From Salipiger aestuarii (lineage in GTDB: Bacteria; Pseudomonadota; Alphaproteobacteria; Rhodobacterales; Rhodobacteraceae), in contig NZ_QLMG01000024.1 in assembly GCF_003259905.1 (NCBI RefSeq), positions 1-64,000 of the forward strand: DNA of 64,000 nt, written 5' to 3'. The position numbers and the translations under genes were made by a program. The notes below the pieces were generated by a model. The model did no database searches and was not told where the DNA came from. It saw only the letters and a list, made by a program, of their open reading frames with translations. Positions 8,765 through 18,437 of the stretch are shown here, one piece after another (position 1 is the first letter of the stretch; the number at the start of each line of letters is the position of its first letter).

Positions 8765-11077
8765 ATGAATGACATCGTCGATGACCCCAATATGAACCCC
8801 CGCAACGTGGCCGAGCCTTTGCGCCGCGCCATTGGCGAGCGCTACCTGACCTATGCGCTTTCGACGATCATGAACCGGGCGCTTCCCGATGCCCGCGATG
8901 GGCTGAAGCCGGTTCACCGTCGTATCCTTTATGCAATGCGCAGGCTTCGGCTTAGTTCCGCCGGTGGCTTCTTAAAATCGGCAAAAATCAGCGGAGACAC
9001 GATGGGGGACTTCCACCCCCATGGCGACTCGGCGATCTATGACGCCATGGCGCGGCTGGCGCAGGATTTCACCATCCGCTACCCGCTGGTCAACGGTCAG
9101 GGCAATTTCGGCAACATCGACGGCGACAACCCCGCCGCCTCGCGTTATACCGAGGCCCGCATGACCATCATGGCCGAGGCGCTGCTGGACGGTCTGGACG
9201 AGAACGCCGTCGATTTCCGCCCCAATTACGATGGGCGCCTCGAAGAACCGGTGGTGCTGCCGGCCTCCTACCCGAACCTGCTGGCGAACGGGTCCAGCGG
9301 CATCGCGGTGGGCATGGCCACCAATATTCCGCCGCACAACATCGGTGAGCTTATCAACGCCTGCCTGCATCTCATCAAGCATCCCGACGCGGTGGACGAC
9401 ACCCTGCTGCAACACGTCCCCGGCCCCGATTTTCCCACCGGCGGCGTCATCGTCGAACCCCCCGAGAACATCGCGCAGGCCTACAGCACCGGGCGGGGGT
9501 CGATCCGTCTGCGCGCCCGCTGGTATGTCGAGGATCTGGGCCGCGGCCAATGGCAGGTCGTGGTCACCGAGATTCCCTATCAGGTGCAGAAATCCAAGCT
9601 GGTCGAACGGCTCGCCGAACTGATCCAGACCCGCAAGGTGCCGATCCTCGCCGATATCCGCGACGAATCCGCCGAAGACATCCGCATGGTGCTGGAACCC
9701 AAGTCGCGCAACGTCGACCCCGAGGTTCTGATGAACATGCTGTTCCGCAATTCCGATCTGGAAATCCGGTTCTCGCTGAACATGAACGTGCTGATCGACG
9801 GGCTGACGCCCAAGGTCTGCTCGCTCAAGGAAGTGCTGCGCGCGTTTCTGGATTTCCGCCGCGACGTGCTGTGCCGCCGCTCGCAGCACCGGATGGAAAA
9901 GATCGACCATCGGCTTGAGGTGCTCGAAGGGCTTATCATCGCCTTCCTCAATCTGGATCGCGTCATCGACATCATCCGCTATGATGACGACCCCAAGGCC
10001 GCGTTGATGCGCGAGGACTGGGCGCGCGACTTTACCCGCGCCATGAACGAAAAGGATTACGTCGGTCCCGCCCATGGCGCCGACGCCGAGGTCGCGCTGA
10101 CCGACGTGCAGGCCGAGGCCATCCTGAACATGCGCCTGCGCAGCTTGCGCCGGCTTGAGGAAATGGAACTGGTGCGCGAACGCGATGCCCTGCGCGACGA
10201 ACGCGAGGGTCTGGAAACGCTGCTTGCGTCCGGCGATCTGCAATGGAAGCGCATCGCCGAGGAACTGCGCGGGGTCAGGAAAAGCTTTACCAAGGATTAC
10301 GCGCGCGGCGACCGTCTGACCACGTTCGCCGAAGCGGGCGAAGCCGAAGACGTGCCGATCGAGGCGCTGATCGAACGCGAACCCGTCACCGTGGTCTGTT
10401 CGAAAATGGGCTGGATTCGCGCCATGACCGGCCATATCGCGCTGGACCGCGAGCTGAAGTTCAAGGACGGCGACGGGCCTCGGTTCACCTTTCACGCGGA
10501 AACCACGGATAAGCTGCTGGTGTTCGCCAGCAACGGGCGGTTCTACACGATCATGGCCGCCAATCTGCCCGGCGGGCGCGGCATGGGCGAACCCCTGCGC
10601 CTGATGGTCGATCTCCCCAACGAGGCCGAAATCGTCGATATCTTTATCCACCAGCCGGGGCGCAAGCTGCTGCTCGCCTCGTCGGCGGGCGACGGGTTCG
10701 TGGTGCCGGAAAACGACGTGATCGCCCAGACCCGCTCCGGCAAACAGGTCATCAACGTCAAGGATGGCGCCACGGCCAGGGTCTGCAAACCGGTCGATGG
10801 CGACGCGGTCGCCGTGGTGGGCCAGAACCGCAAGGTGCTGGTATTCATGCTGGACGAACTGCCCGAGATGGGCCGGGGCAAGGGCGTGCGCTTGCAGAAA
10901 TACAAGGACGGCGGGCTGTCCGACGCCACCACCTTTACCTTTGCAAACGGTCTTAGCTGGCGAGACCCCGCCGGGCGCACCCGCACCGAAACGGCGCTGG
11001 ATGAATGGCTTGCCAAACGCGCCACATCGGGGCGCATGGCGCCGCGCGGGTTCCCGCGTGACAACCTGTTTACCTGA
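8765..11077 (+). CDS. parC: DNA topoisomerase IV subunit A
   Basis: ParC is the DNA-cleaving subunit of topoisomerase IV, which decatenates daughter chromosomes. The 770-residue protein has RAIGERYLTYALSTIMNRAL, DGLKPVHRRILYAM, GDFHPHGDSAIYDAMARLAQ and AASRYTEARM with the catalytic Tyr. The C-terminal half (from about residue 490) carries the beta-propeller repeats, for example GGRGMGEPLRLMVDL. It is ParC rather than GyrA because the GyrA box is absent and the length fits. Starts at 8765 and near 8792 are both possible. The partner parE is not in the window. Confidence 0.96.
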   Translation: MNDIVDDPNMNPRNVAEPLRRAIGERYLTYALSTIMNRALPDARDGLKPVHRRILYAMRRLRLSSAGGFLKSAKISGDTMGDFHPHGDSAIYDAMARLAQDFTIRYPLVNGQGNFGNIDGDNPAASRYTEARMTIMAEALLDGLDENAVDFRPNYDGRLEEPVVLPASYPNLLANGSSGIAVGMATNIPPHNIGELINACLHLIKHPDAVDDTLLQHVPGPDFPTGGVIVEPPENIAQAYSTGRGSIRLRARWYVEDLGRGQWQVVVTEIPYQVQKSKLVERLAELIQTRKVPILADIRDESAEDIRMVLEPKSRNVDPEVLMNMLFRNSDLEIRFSLNMNVLIDGLTPKVCSLKEVLRAFLDFRRDVLCRRSQHRMEKIDHRLEVLEGLIIAFLNLDRVIDIIRYDDDPKAALMREDWARDFTRAMNEKDYVGPAHGADAEVALTDVQAEAILNMRLRSLRRLEEMELVRERDALRDEREGLETLLASGDLQWKRIAEELRGVRKSFTKDYARGDRLTTFAEAGEAEDVPIEALIEREPVTVVCSKMGWIRAMTGHIALDRELKFKDGDGPRFTFHAETTDKLLVFASNGRFYTIMAANLPGGRGMGEPLRLMVDLPNEAEIVDIFIHQPGRKLLLASSAGDGFVVPENDVIAQTRSGKQVINVKDGATARVCKPVDGDAVAVVGQNRKVLVFMLDELPEMGRGKGVRLQKYKDGGLSDATTFTFANGLSWRDPAGRTRTETALDEWLAKRATSGRMAPRGFPRDNLFT

Positions 11078-11087
11078 ACCCGCCCAC

Positions 11088-11115
11088 CGGCGGGGGCAGG
11101 CGCCTGCCCCCGCCG
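11088..11115. repeat. Perfect 28-bp GC palindrome after parC
   Basis: Eleven bases after the parC stop lies a fully self-complementary 28-bp GC palindrome (13 bases each side of a central CG). It could form a hairpin that ends or stabilises the parC message, but no T-tract follows, so it is not a standard intrinsic terminator. Its GGGGGCAGG core resembles the GC hairpin tails of the dispersed repeats at 33.5 and 44.9 kb. Confidence 0.6.
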
Positions 11116-11127
11116 AAAGAACCCGGG

Positions 11128-11406
11128 TTGCACGAGGCCGATTTCGCCGACACCCCGTCTGAAACCCCGCCCAAAACGCCGAACTTTGGCCATGGCGATT
11201 ATACCGGAGATGGCAAGGCGCTGTTCTGGCACGCACGTCGTACGCCGCTACTAACCCTGCTGAGCTTGGGCATCTACCGGTTCTGGGCCACGACGCGGGT
11301 GCGCCGCCATATCCGGTCGTCAGCGCGGGTCGGCGCGTCGCGCCTCTTATGTGGCCCCAGACCGATCTGCGCAGCCTGCCCGCCACCGCCAGCGCCAACC
11401 ACCTGA
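11128..11406 (+). pseudogene. Truncated DUF898 (YjgN-like) membrane protein
   Basis: The frame contains NFGHGDYTGDGKALFWHARR, then LLTLLSLGIYRFWATTRVRR, the signature first segment of the DUF898 (YjgN) multi-pass membrane family. After HIRSS the family similarity stops and the frame ends at 11406. Full-length members run to several hundred residues. A second frame from about 11350 to 11435 (TDLRSLPATASANHLILARR) looks coding, as does one from 11434 ([20 protein letters not shown]) that stops at 11538. The locus is therefore a deletion remnant of one or two genes. Confidence 0.55.
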
Positions 11407-11677
11407 TCCTCGCACGGCGCGGGGACAGCGGCGATGAACGCCCCGCGCGATCCGTCACGCCCCGACGCTGACCTTGGCCCCGCGCTGGAGGCCGGACAGT
11501 GGCAGAGCCTGCGCGCGATCTGCGACGCGCACAGGTGATCCGGCCGGCGACGCGGCGTTCGTTTTACGCGAACATGTCGTATTGGTACTGTTTCGCCCGT
11601 CTATCGTTCGTTATCACCCCTGTGAAGAAACGTCCGGGAGTCGCGCCCGTCGCGACGAAATAAGGAGAAACCCGCCG

Positions 11678-12436
11678 ATGAAGGTGCTCGTACCTGTCAA
11701 GCGCGTGATCGACTACAACGTGAAAGTCCGCGTCAAAGCGGACGGATCCGGTGTCGATCTGGCCAATGTGAAAATGTCGATGAACCCGTTCGACGAAATC
11801 GCCGTCGAGGAAGCCATCCGCCTGAAAGAGGCCGGCAAGGCATCCGACGTGATCGTGGTGTCGATCGGCGTCAAGCAGGCGCAGGAAACCCTGCGCACGG
11901 CCCTTGCCATGGGCGCCGACCGGGCGATCCTGGTGGTGGCCGCCGATGACGTTCACACCGACATCGAACCGCTCGCCGTGGCCAAGATCCTTGCCGCCAT
12001 CGTCAAGGAAGAAGACCCCGGTCTGGTCATCTGCGGCAAGCAGGCCATCGACAACGACCTGAACGCCACCGGCCAGATGCTGGCGGCGCTGACCGGCTTT
12101 GCCCAGGCAACCAACGCCAACACGCTGGCGGTCGAGGACGGCGCCGCGGTCGTCGCGCGCGAGGTCGATGGCGGATTGCAGACCATCAAGGTCACGCTGC
12201 CCGCGATCGTCACCACCGACCTGCGCCTGAACGAGCCGCGCTATGCCAGCCTTCCCAACATCATGAAGGCCAAGAAAAAGCCGCTGGATGAAAAGACCGC
12301 AGCCGATTACGGCGTCGACGTGTCGCCCCGGCTTGACATCGTCAGCACCGCCGAACCTGCCGCGCGTACCGCCGGCATAAAGGTCGAGTCGGTCGATGAA
12401 CTGGTTTCGAAACTCAAAGATGCGGGGGTCGTGTAA
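11678..12436 (+). CDS. etfB: Electron transfer flavoprotein beta subunit
   Basis: EtfB pairs with EtfA to carry electrons from acyl-CoA and other dehydrogenases to ETF:quinone oxidoreductase. The 252-residue protein starts [20 protein letters not shown] and has GADRAILV, the [20 protein letters not shown] segment and the signature [20 protein letters not shown] near the C-terminus. An AAGGAGAAA ribosome site precedes the ATG by about 7 bases, which fixes this start over upstream in-frame codons. The stop overlaps the etfA start by one base (TAATG). Confidence 0.97.
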   Translation: MKVLVPVKRVIDYNVKVRVKADGSGVDLANVKMSMNPFDEIAVEEAIRLKEAGKASDVIVVSIGVKQAQETLRTALAMGADRAILVVAADDVHTDIEPLAVAKILAAIVKEEDPGLVICGKQAIDNDLNATGQMLAALTGFAQATNANTLAVEDGAAVVAREVDGGLQTIKVTLPAIVTTDLRLNEPRYASLPNIMKAKKKPLDEKTAADYGVDVSPRLDIVSTAEPAARTAGIKVESVDELVSKLKDAGVV

Positions 12437-13362
12437 TGGCTGTTCTTGTTGTCGCGGAAATCACTGATGGCGCGCTGTCGATGGATGCCACCGCCAAGGC
12501 CGTCACCGCCGCCAGGCCGCTGGGCGACGTGACCGTGCTGTGCATCGGGTCCTTGGCCAGGGCGGCGGCTGGCGAAGCCGCGACCATTTCCGGCGTGGCG
12601 CGTGTGCTCTGCGCCGAAAATGCGCTTTATGGCCACCGTCTGGCCGAGCCGGTCGCGGCGCTGATCGTATCGCTGGCCGGAGAGTATGCGCATATCGTCG
12701 CCCCCGCCACGACCGACGCCAAGAACATCCTGCCCCGCGTTGCCGCGCTGCTGGACGTGATGGTGCTGACCGACGTCACCGCCGTGGTCGATGCCGATAC
12801 GTTCGTACGCCCGGTCTATGCGGGCAATGCCATGCAAACGGTCCGCTCGAAGGATGAAAAAAAGGTCATCACCTTCCGCACTTCGACGTTTGAGGCCGCC
12901 GGTACCGGCGATCCCGTAACGATCGACGACGTTGCCGCGGCCGATGCCCCCGGCCTGTCCGAATGGCTGGAAGACAGGGTTGCCGAATCCGACCGCCCCG
13001 AACTCACGAGCGCCAAGATCGTGGTGTCCGGGGGGCGCGGCGTCGGGTCCGAAGAAAACTTTGCCATCATCGAGGCGCTGGCCGACAAGCTGGGGGCCGC
13101 CGTCGGAGCGTCTCGCGCGGCGGTGGACAGCGGCTTTGCCCCGAACGACTGGCAGGTCGGCCAGACGGGCAAGGTCGTGGCGCCGGACCTGTACGTCGCC
13201 TGCGGCATTTCCGGAGCGATCCAGCACCTTGCGGGTATGAAGGACAGCAAGATCATCGTCGCGATCAACAAGGACGAAGAGGCGCCGATATTCCAGGTCG
13301 CCGACTACGGACTGGTCGCGGACCTGTTCCAGGCCGTCCCGGAACTGACCGAAAAGCTCTGA
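12436..13362 (+). CDS. etfA: Electron transfer flavoprotein alpha subunit
   Basis: The 308-residue alpha subunit binds FAD in its C-terminal domain, visible as [60 protein letters not shown] and [20 protein letters not shown]. The N-terminal half ([20 protein letters not shown]) packs against EtfB. It is translationally coupled to etfB through a one-base overlap and followed by an intrinsic terminator. It probably serves fatty-acid, amino-acid or dimethylglycine-type dehydrogenases encoded elsewhere. Confidence 0.97.
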   Translation: MAVLVVAEITDGALSMDATAKAVTAARPLGDVTVLCIGSLARAAAGEAATISGVARVLCAENALYGHRLAEPVAALIVSLAGEYAHIVAPATTDAKNILPRVAALLDVMVLTDVTAVVDADTFVRPVYAGNAMQTVRSKDEKKVITFRTSTFEAAGTGDPVTIDDVAAADAPGLSEWLEDRVAESDRPELTSAKIVVSGGRGVGSEENFAIIEALADKLGAAVGASRAAVDSGFAPNDWQVGQTGKVVAPDLYVACGISGAIQHLAGMKDSKIIVAINKDEEAPIFQVADYGLVADLFQAVPELTEKL

Positions 13363-13386
13363 ACATCTTCAAAAACGCCGGAAAGG

Positions 13387-13410
13387 AAGGCCCGCGCGAT
13401 GCGGGCCTTT
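13387..13410 (+). terminator. Intrinsic terminator after etfBA
   Basis: A hairpin with stem AAGGCCCGC / GCGGGCCTT and a five-base loop follows the etfA stop and continues into TTTCG. It lies between convergent genes and could also serve the BCCT gene on the other strand, where AAAGG would read as CCTTT. Confidence 0.75.
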
Positions 13411-13417
13411 CGCGTTT

Positions 13418-15028
13418 TCAGATGTCTTCCAGGGCCGGATCGTCCTTGATCCGCACATGCGCAATCTCTTCCGCGCCAAGCCCCTTGATCAGTGACGGGA
13501 TCATCATGAACACCAGCAGAAAGATCGGCAGGCCGATCACCGTAATCACCTGTTGCAGCGCATTCAGCCCCGCGTCCCCCGCCAGCCAGATCAGCATGCC
13601 GGCGATGGTGCCTTCGGCGACGCCCCAATAGACGCGCTGATGCACCGGGCCGGGCTTTTCCTCGCCCGTGCACAGCATGTCAACCACCAGCGAGGCGCTG
13701 TCGGACGAGGTTGCGAAAAAGATCGCCACGATAACCACTGCGAACCCCTGCACCAGCGTCGTAAAGGGGAAATGTTCAAAAAACGCGAACATTGCAAGCG
13801 GCACGGACTCTGCCACCGCGCGGCTCAGCTCGCCTGCGCTGTCGCCCATCGCGGCGCGGGCGGTTTCGCCGATGCCGTCGATCTGCATCGCCTGCCAGCC
13901 GAAGATGGCGAACCAGATCAGGGTAAAGCCCGACGGCGCCAACAGCACCCCCATGACAAATTCGCGGATCGTGCGCCCGCGCGAAATGCGCGCGACAAAT
14001 ATCCCGATAAACGGCGACCACGTCACCGTCCACGCCCAGTAGAACACCGTCCAGCTGCCCTGCCAGCCCCAGCCCTCGCCGCTGGGATGGGCATAGGCCA
14101 GCATGTCGTTCCAGAACGCCAACTGCGGCAGGTTGCCGAAGTAGATGCCTACCGTCTGCACGATGCCGCGCAGCAGGAACAGCGTGGAGCCGGTGACCAG
14201 CACGAACACCATCAGCCCGACCGCCAGACCGATGTTGATGTTCGACAAAAGCTTCACGCCGCTGTCGAGGCCGGCCACGATGGACGCGACCGCGACGCAG
14301 GTCAGTACCGCAATGATGCCGATCCGCATCCAGGTGGTGTTTTCCAGCCCCGTCAGTTCCGACAGACCCGCGGCGATCTGGCTGGATCCAAGGCCCAGCG
14401 ACACCGCGACGCCGAACAGCGTGCCAAGGATCGCCGCCACGTCGATGGCTTTGCCGGCGGGCCCGTGAATACCCTCTTTCAGCAGCGGATAGAACACCGA
14501 ACTGACCCGCACCGGCAGATCGTAACGGTGGATGAAATAGGCAAAGGCCAGCCCCGGCAGCGTGAAAATCGTCCAGGTGTGCAGGCCAAGGTGATACAGC
14601 GCAAAGGCCATCGCGTCCTGCGACGCCTCGATGGAATAGGGCTCGACCCCTTCGCGCGGCGGTGCGCTGAAATGCGAAATCGGCTCGGCGACGCCCCAGA
14701 ACATCAGCACGGTGCCGATGCCCCCCGCGAACAGCATGGTAAACCACGACAGGTTGCCGAAATCCGGCTTCATGCCCGTTCGCCCCAGGACGATATGCCC
14801 GTGCCGGGAACAGGCCACCCAGATCAGGAACCCCAACCAGACGTTCACGCCCAGAATGAAAAACCAGCCCAGATTGGTCACCACCCAGGCCCGCCCGGTT
14901 TCGAAAAACGCCCCGATGGCGGTGGGCGCGATCACCAGCGCCGCGAGGAAAAGCACCATCAGGCCAGAGGCGCTGAAGAAAATCGTCGTGTCGGTGCGCA
15001 GGCGTAGCGCGCGTGCCAATCCGGTCAT
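13418..15028 (-). CDS. BCCT-family transporter (betaine/choline/carnitine type)
   Basis: This inner-membrane secondary transporter has 536 residues and about 12 helices. Family marks are FAGGIGTVLMFWGVAEPISH in the third helix region and the Trp-rich segment FYWAWTVTWSPFIGIFVARI followed by SRGRTIREFVMG. It should move a quaternary ammonium compound such as glycine betaine, choline or DMSP, coupled to sodium or protons; the substrate cannot be read from sequence. The short cytoplasmic C-terminus (KDDPALEDI) lacks the long osmosensory tail of BetT/BetP. It is divergent from the FMN reductase gene. Confidence 0.93.
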   Translation of the reverse strand: MTGLARALRLRTDTTIFFSASGLMVLFLAALVIAPTAIGAFFETGRAWVVTNLGWFFILGVNVWLGFLIWVACSRHGHIVLGRTGMKPDFGNLSWFTMLFAGGIGTVLMFWGVAEPISHFSAPPREGVEPYSIEASQDAMAFALYHLGLHTWTIFTLPGLAFAYFIHRYDLPVRVSSVFYPLLKEGIHGPAGKAIDVAAILGTLFGVAVSLGLGSSQIAAGLSELTGLENTTWMRIGIIAVLTCVAVASIVAGLDSGVKLLSNINIGLAVGLMVFVLVTGSTLFLLRGIVQTVGIYFGNLPQLAFWNDMLAYAHPSGEGWGWQGSWTVFYWAWTVTWSPFIGIFVARISRGRTIREFVMGVLLAPSGFTLIWFAIFGWQAMQIDGIGETARAAMGDSAGELSRAVAESVPLAMFAFFEHFPFTTLVQGFAVVIVAIFFATSSDSASLVVDMLCTGEEKPGPVHQRVYWGVAEGTIAGMLIWLAGDAGLNALQQVITVIGLPIFLLVFMMIPSLIKGLGAEEIAHVRIKDDPALEDI

Positions 15029-15202
15029 GACTGTCCCTGTTTTTTTTATGCGATTTCACTTCAACGCGAGGTTGCGGATGCCGTTCCAAAACTTTTGGCT
15101 GTGCGCCGCCGCATGGCGGCTGTGCGGCACCAGAGATTGCCGCGGTGCGGCAGGGGGTTAGGATGCCGAACAATCAAACGTCATCATACCAAGGATATTC
15201 TC

Positions 15203-15766
15203 ATGGTTCTCAAGCTCAAGATCGTCACCGCCTCGACCCGCCCCGGCCGCATCGGGCCGATCATCTCGAACTGGGTGGCCGAGCAGGCCAAGCGGCATGG
15301 CAAATTCGACGCTGAGATCCTCGACATCGACACCTTCAACCTGCCGCTGCTGGATGAACCGAACCACCCCGCGATGCAGACCTATTCGCAGGATCACACC
15401 AAGGCGCTAAGCGCCGCCGTGGCCGAGGCGGACGCCTTTGTGTTCGTGACCCCGGAATACAATGGCTTTCCGCCCGCTGCAGTCGTCAACGCGATTCAGG
15501 CGCTGGTGGTGGAATGGGACCGCAAGGTCGCGGGCGTGGTGTCCTATGGCGGCATCTCGGGCGGTCTGCGGTCCGCTCAGGAACTGCGTATCCTGCTGGC
15601 GAACATGGGGGTCATGCCGTTGAAACAGGCGGTGCCGATGCCGATGGTGTTTGGCGATCTGACCGAAGACGGCAAGCTGGCCCCCAACGCCGAAGTTGCC
15701 AAGGGCGCCGCGGGGATGCTTGACGAACTGCACCTCTGGGCCGGTGCGCTCAAGACCATCCGCTGA
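15203..15766 (+). CDS. NAD(P)H-dependent FMN reductase
   Basis: A flavodoxin-like quinone or FMN reductase of 187 residues. It begins KIVTASTRPGRIGPIISNWV, where the phosphate-binding loop of the flavin lies, and contains VFVTPEYNGFPPAAVVNAIQ and SYGGISGGLRSAQELRI, both typical of the SsuE/azoreductase-type NADPH-dependent FMN reductases. The ATG at 15203 is preceded by AAGGA. A strong intrinsic terminator follows. The physiological substrate is unknown. Confidence 0.9.
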   Translation: MVLKLKIVTASTRPGRIGPIISNWVAEQAKRHGKFDAEILDIDTFNLPLLDEPNHPAMQTYSQDHTKALSAAVAEADAFVFVTPEYNGFPPAAVVNAIQALVVEWDRKVAGVVSYGGISGGLRSAQELRILLANMGVMPLKQAVPMPMVFGDLTEDGKLAPNAEVAKGAAGMLDELHLWAGALKTIR

Positions 15767-15785
15767 GCCGTTCCAGCGGACCGAA

Positions 15786-15823
15786 CGAAGGGCGAGGCCA
15801 CCCGGCCCCGCCCTTTCGTTTTT
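15786..15823 (+). terminator. Intrinsic terminator after the FMN reductase
   Basis: CGAAGGGCG pairs with CGCCCTTTCG across a GC-rich loop that can itself fold, and the stem is followed by five T. It stands between convergent genes, ten bases before the stop of the KpsE-like gene. Confidence 0.75.
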
Positions 15824-15832
15824 GTCGCCCGC

Positions 15833-17599
15833 CTAGCTCGACACCTGTTCGCGCAGGATCGACGCGGTCAGCGAGATCATCAGATACACCCCGGAAAAGA
15901 TCAGGAACGCCAGGATCGTGTTTTCGAACTTGCGCGGATAGCTCGGGTCTTCGGATGCGACCGGCACCACAGATGTCGTCAGATACCGCGCCTGGCTGTC
16001 GGCATCGCGCCGCGCCTGTTCCAGCCGTTCCAGCGCCGTCTGAAGCATCAGGTCACGGGTCGACAGGTCGGCCTCGGCCAGCTTGATCTGCACCGCGATC
16101 TCGGCCAGGGAATTTTCGCCCGTGGTGGCGGTGGTCATCTGCCCGTTCAGATCCGCCAGCAGCGCCTCCAGCCGCCGCACGTCGCCGCGCGCGCCGTCGA
16201 CCTTGGCCTGATTGGGGCGGGAATTGTCCAGAAGCGCCTGTAGCGCAAGGCGTTTTTCCTGCAACTGGATCTCGATGTTGTTGACCTGCCCGCGCAGGGC
16301 GGCGATGCGGCCTTCGGGGTCGATGACGGCGCCTTCCTGTTGCAGGCGCACCAGCTTTTCCTGCGCCTCGGCACGAGCGTTCTGCGCGTCGATCAGCCCG
16401 GCAGCCGCATCGTCGACCGCGTTGGACCGCTTGCGCATGGACAGGTTGTCGACGCGGTCCTCGGCATAGCCGATCAGCGCCTCGCTGAACCGCGCGGCGG
16501 TGCCGGGATCGGCGGCCTGGATTTCCATCTTGATAACGCCCTCGGTCGGATCGTAGCCGATTTCGATGTTGCGCTTGTAAAGCGCATAGGCAGTTTCGTT
16601 CGACGCCTCTGCATCCAGCCGCTGAATCGGGTCGATCCAGTCCTGTTCGTAATGCGCCTTGAACCCTTCATCGGCATCCAGACGCAACATCGCGTCCTTG
16701 GACAACAGATAGCTTTGCACCGCGATGGCGTCCTGATTGGTCGCGAACTGCGTCCCCGAGAACATCGACCCTATGGACGACCCCGAGCTTTCGGCCTTGA
16801 GGATCAGAAATTCGGATTTGGTCGCGTACATCGGCGTGGCGACGACATAGAAATAATACCCCGCAAGGATCGTCGGCAGCGCCACGAAAAACGCCAGCCG
16901 CGTCAGCAGCAGCCACATCTTTCTGCGGCGACGCGCGGCCAGATCGCGCTGAATCTGCATGATCTCGGCGGCGCGGCGTTCGGCGGGGCTGGCGATCTGG
17001 GTCGAGGGCAGCTGCGACTTTGCCTCCGGGGTTGTCTGGGGCAGGTTCACCTTGCCACCGGGCACGGGCAGTGGGGCCGATTTCCCGACCGGGGCCCGGT
17101 CGTCGTCGCCGGTGCTGTCGGGCACCACCAGTTCCAGCATGTTGGCGCGCTGAAAGGGATCAATGCCGCGAACGCGCAACAGGCGCACCGCGTCGAAATC
17201 CGACGTCGGCGCCAACCCGTGTTTCTGCGCGACGCGCCGGGCCATGCGCAACTGGCGCCCTGTCAGCCCCTCGGCCCGGATCGCGTCCATGTCGGTATCG
17301 CCAGCGCCCGGCCCGCCTGGATCGGCGGCGGCGTCGCGGACGGGCGGCTGCACCGGCGGGCGCATGCCGGCGGGGGCCTGCACCCGCGCCGGCTGGGCGG
17401 GTTGCGCCGGTCCGCGCGGGGCGTCTGGCCGGGTCGCCCCGGTGCCGTCGGCGGGGGTGCGGGCATCGCCCGCCAACGGCCCGGCGGGCGGGTCGCTGCG
17501 CGCAATGTCATTCTGCGGAGCCTGCGGCGCCGCGCTGTCGGAAGCCATCTCGCCGCTGCGGCGAATGCGGAACTTCCTAGCCTTGGGTTTCGTAGTCAT
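15833..17599 (-). CDS. Capsule polysaccharide export inner-membrane protein (KpsE-like)
   Basis: The 588-residue protein has a Pro/Ala-rich cytoplasmic N-terminus of roughly 200 residues, a membrane helix (LLLTRLAFFVALPTILAGYY), a periplasmic part with long coiled coil (for example RIAALRGQVNNIEIQLQEKR) and a second helix near the C-terminus (FENTILAFLIFSGVYLMI). This is the layout of KpsE/Wzz-type proteins linking the capsule ABC exporter to the outer-membrane channel. The start at 17599 (MTTKPKARKF) overlaps the upstream ATPase gene by 23 bases. No glycosyltransferases or kpsM lie nearby. Confidence 0.88.
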   Translation of the reverse strand: MTTKPKARKFRIRRSGEMASDSAAPQAPQNDIARSDPPAGPLAGDARTPADGTGATRPDAPRGPAQPAQPARVQAPAGMRPPVQPPVRDAAADPGGPGAGDTDMDAIRAEGLTGRQLRMARRVAQKHGLAPTSDFDAVRLLRVRGIDPFQRANMLELVVPDSTGDDDRAPVGKSAPLPVPGGKVNLPQTTPEAKSQLPSTQIASPAERRAAEIMQIQRDLAARRRRKMWLLLTRLAFFVALPTILAGYYFYVVATPMYATKSEFLILKAESSGSSIGSMFSGTQFATNQDAIAVQSYLLSKDAMLRLDADEGFKAHYEQDWIDPIQRLDAEASNETAYALYKRNIEIGYDPTEGVIKMEIQAADPGTAARFSEALIGYAEDRVDNLSMRKRSNAVDDAAAGLIDAQNARAEAQEKLVRLQQEGAVIDPEGRIAALRGQVNNIEIQLQEKRLALQALLDNSRPNQAKVDGARGDVRRLEALLADLNGQMTTATTGENSLAEIAVQIKLAEADLSTRDLMLQTALERLEQARRDADSQARYLTTSVVPVASEDPSYPRKFENTILAFLIFSGVYLMISLTASILREQVSS

Positions 17600-18236
17600 A
17601 AAGCCGCTTCGCCTCTTCCAAGGTTTCAAACATGTGCAGTTTTCCGTCCATCAGGACCGCCGCCTTGCGCGCGAATTTTTCAAGGATCGGCGGCTGGTGC
17701 GACACGATCACGATGGTCGTGGTGCGCAACCGCTCGGCAAGGATCTCGCCCGCCTTCTTGTTGAATTCGACATCGGTGCTGTTAGGCATGCCCTCGTCGA
17801 TCAGGTAGATATCGAAATCCAGCGCCAGCATCAGCGCAAAGGTGAACCGGGATCGCATGCCGCTGGAATAGGTGCCCAGCGGCTGGTCGAAATATTCCCC
17901 CAGCCCGCACAGCCAGCGGCAGAAGCTTTCGACGTAATCCGGGTCGATCCCGTACATCCGGGCAATGAACCGGGCATTTTCCCGCGCCGAGATCTTGGCC
18001 ACGACGCCGCCCATGAACCCCAGCGGAAAGGACACGCGGCTGGTGCTGCGGATTTCGCCCTCGTCCGGCTTTTCCAGCCCTGCCATCATCCGGATCAGCG
18101 TGGTCTTGCCGGTACCATTGGGCGCCAGAATGCCAAGCGACTGGCCAAGATCCACCCGGAAAGAGACGCGGTCAAGGATCACCTTGCGCTGCGTGCCCGT
18201 CCAGAAGGACTTGCTGACCATGTCGAATTCCAGCAT
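17577..18236 (-). CDS. Capsule polysaccharide export ABC ATPase (KpsT-like)
   Basis: The ATPase subunit of an ABC-2 polysaccharide exporter, 219 residues. It has a Walker A LAPNGTGKTT, a signature YSSGMRSR as in KpsT, and a Walker B FDIYLIDEGM. It lacks the C-terminal substrate-binding extension of Wzt. The start at 18236 (MLEFDMVSKSF) fits the family; longer upstream frames do not. It overlaps the KpsE-like gene and is probably translated with it. The membrane permease KpsM is missing from this locus and must be elsewhere if the system works. Confidence 0.9.
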   Translation of the reverse strand: MLEFDMVSKSFWTGTQRKVILDRVSFRVDLGQSLGILAPNGTGKTTLIRMMAGLEKPDEGEIRSTSRVSFPLGFMGGVVAKISARENARFIARMYGIDPDYVESFCRWLCGLGEYFDQPLGTYSSGMRSRFTFALMLALDFDIYLIDEGMPNSTDVEFNKKAGEILAERLRTTTIVIVSHQPPILEKFARKAAVLMDGKLHMFETLEEAKRLYDYETQG

Positions 18237-18437
18237 CCACCTTGCCCCGCACAAACGCCCCCTACGGTCATACCGGGGGCAGATTAAGCATGTCTTAGGC
18301 GCGGAATCTGGTGATATTATGTCCCGGACCGGAAACAAAGAACAATCGTCGCGCATGTTTTGCGGCGATTGTCAGGGTTTCGCGCCCAAACGCGGCGGCG
18401 CGGGCCACAGCGGCGCCGGAAACCTTAAGACGCAGAC

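Noticed and set aside
8972-11458. 828-codon minus-strand frame opposite parC
   Set aside because: It lies antisense to parC, whose protein motifs are unmistakable, and has no recognisable domain; a GC-rich shadow frame.
13553-15007. 484-codon plus-strand frame opposite the BCCT gene
   Set aside because: Arg/His/Gln-rich with no hydrophobic core or motifs; a shadow of the transporter gene.
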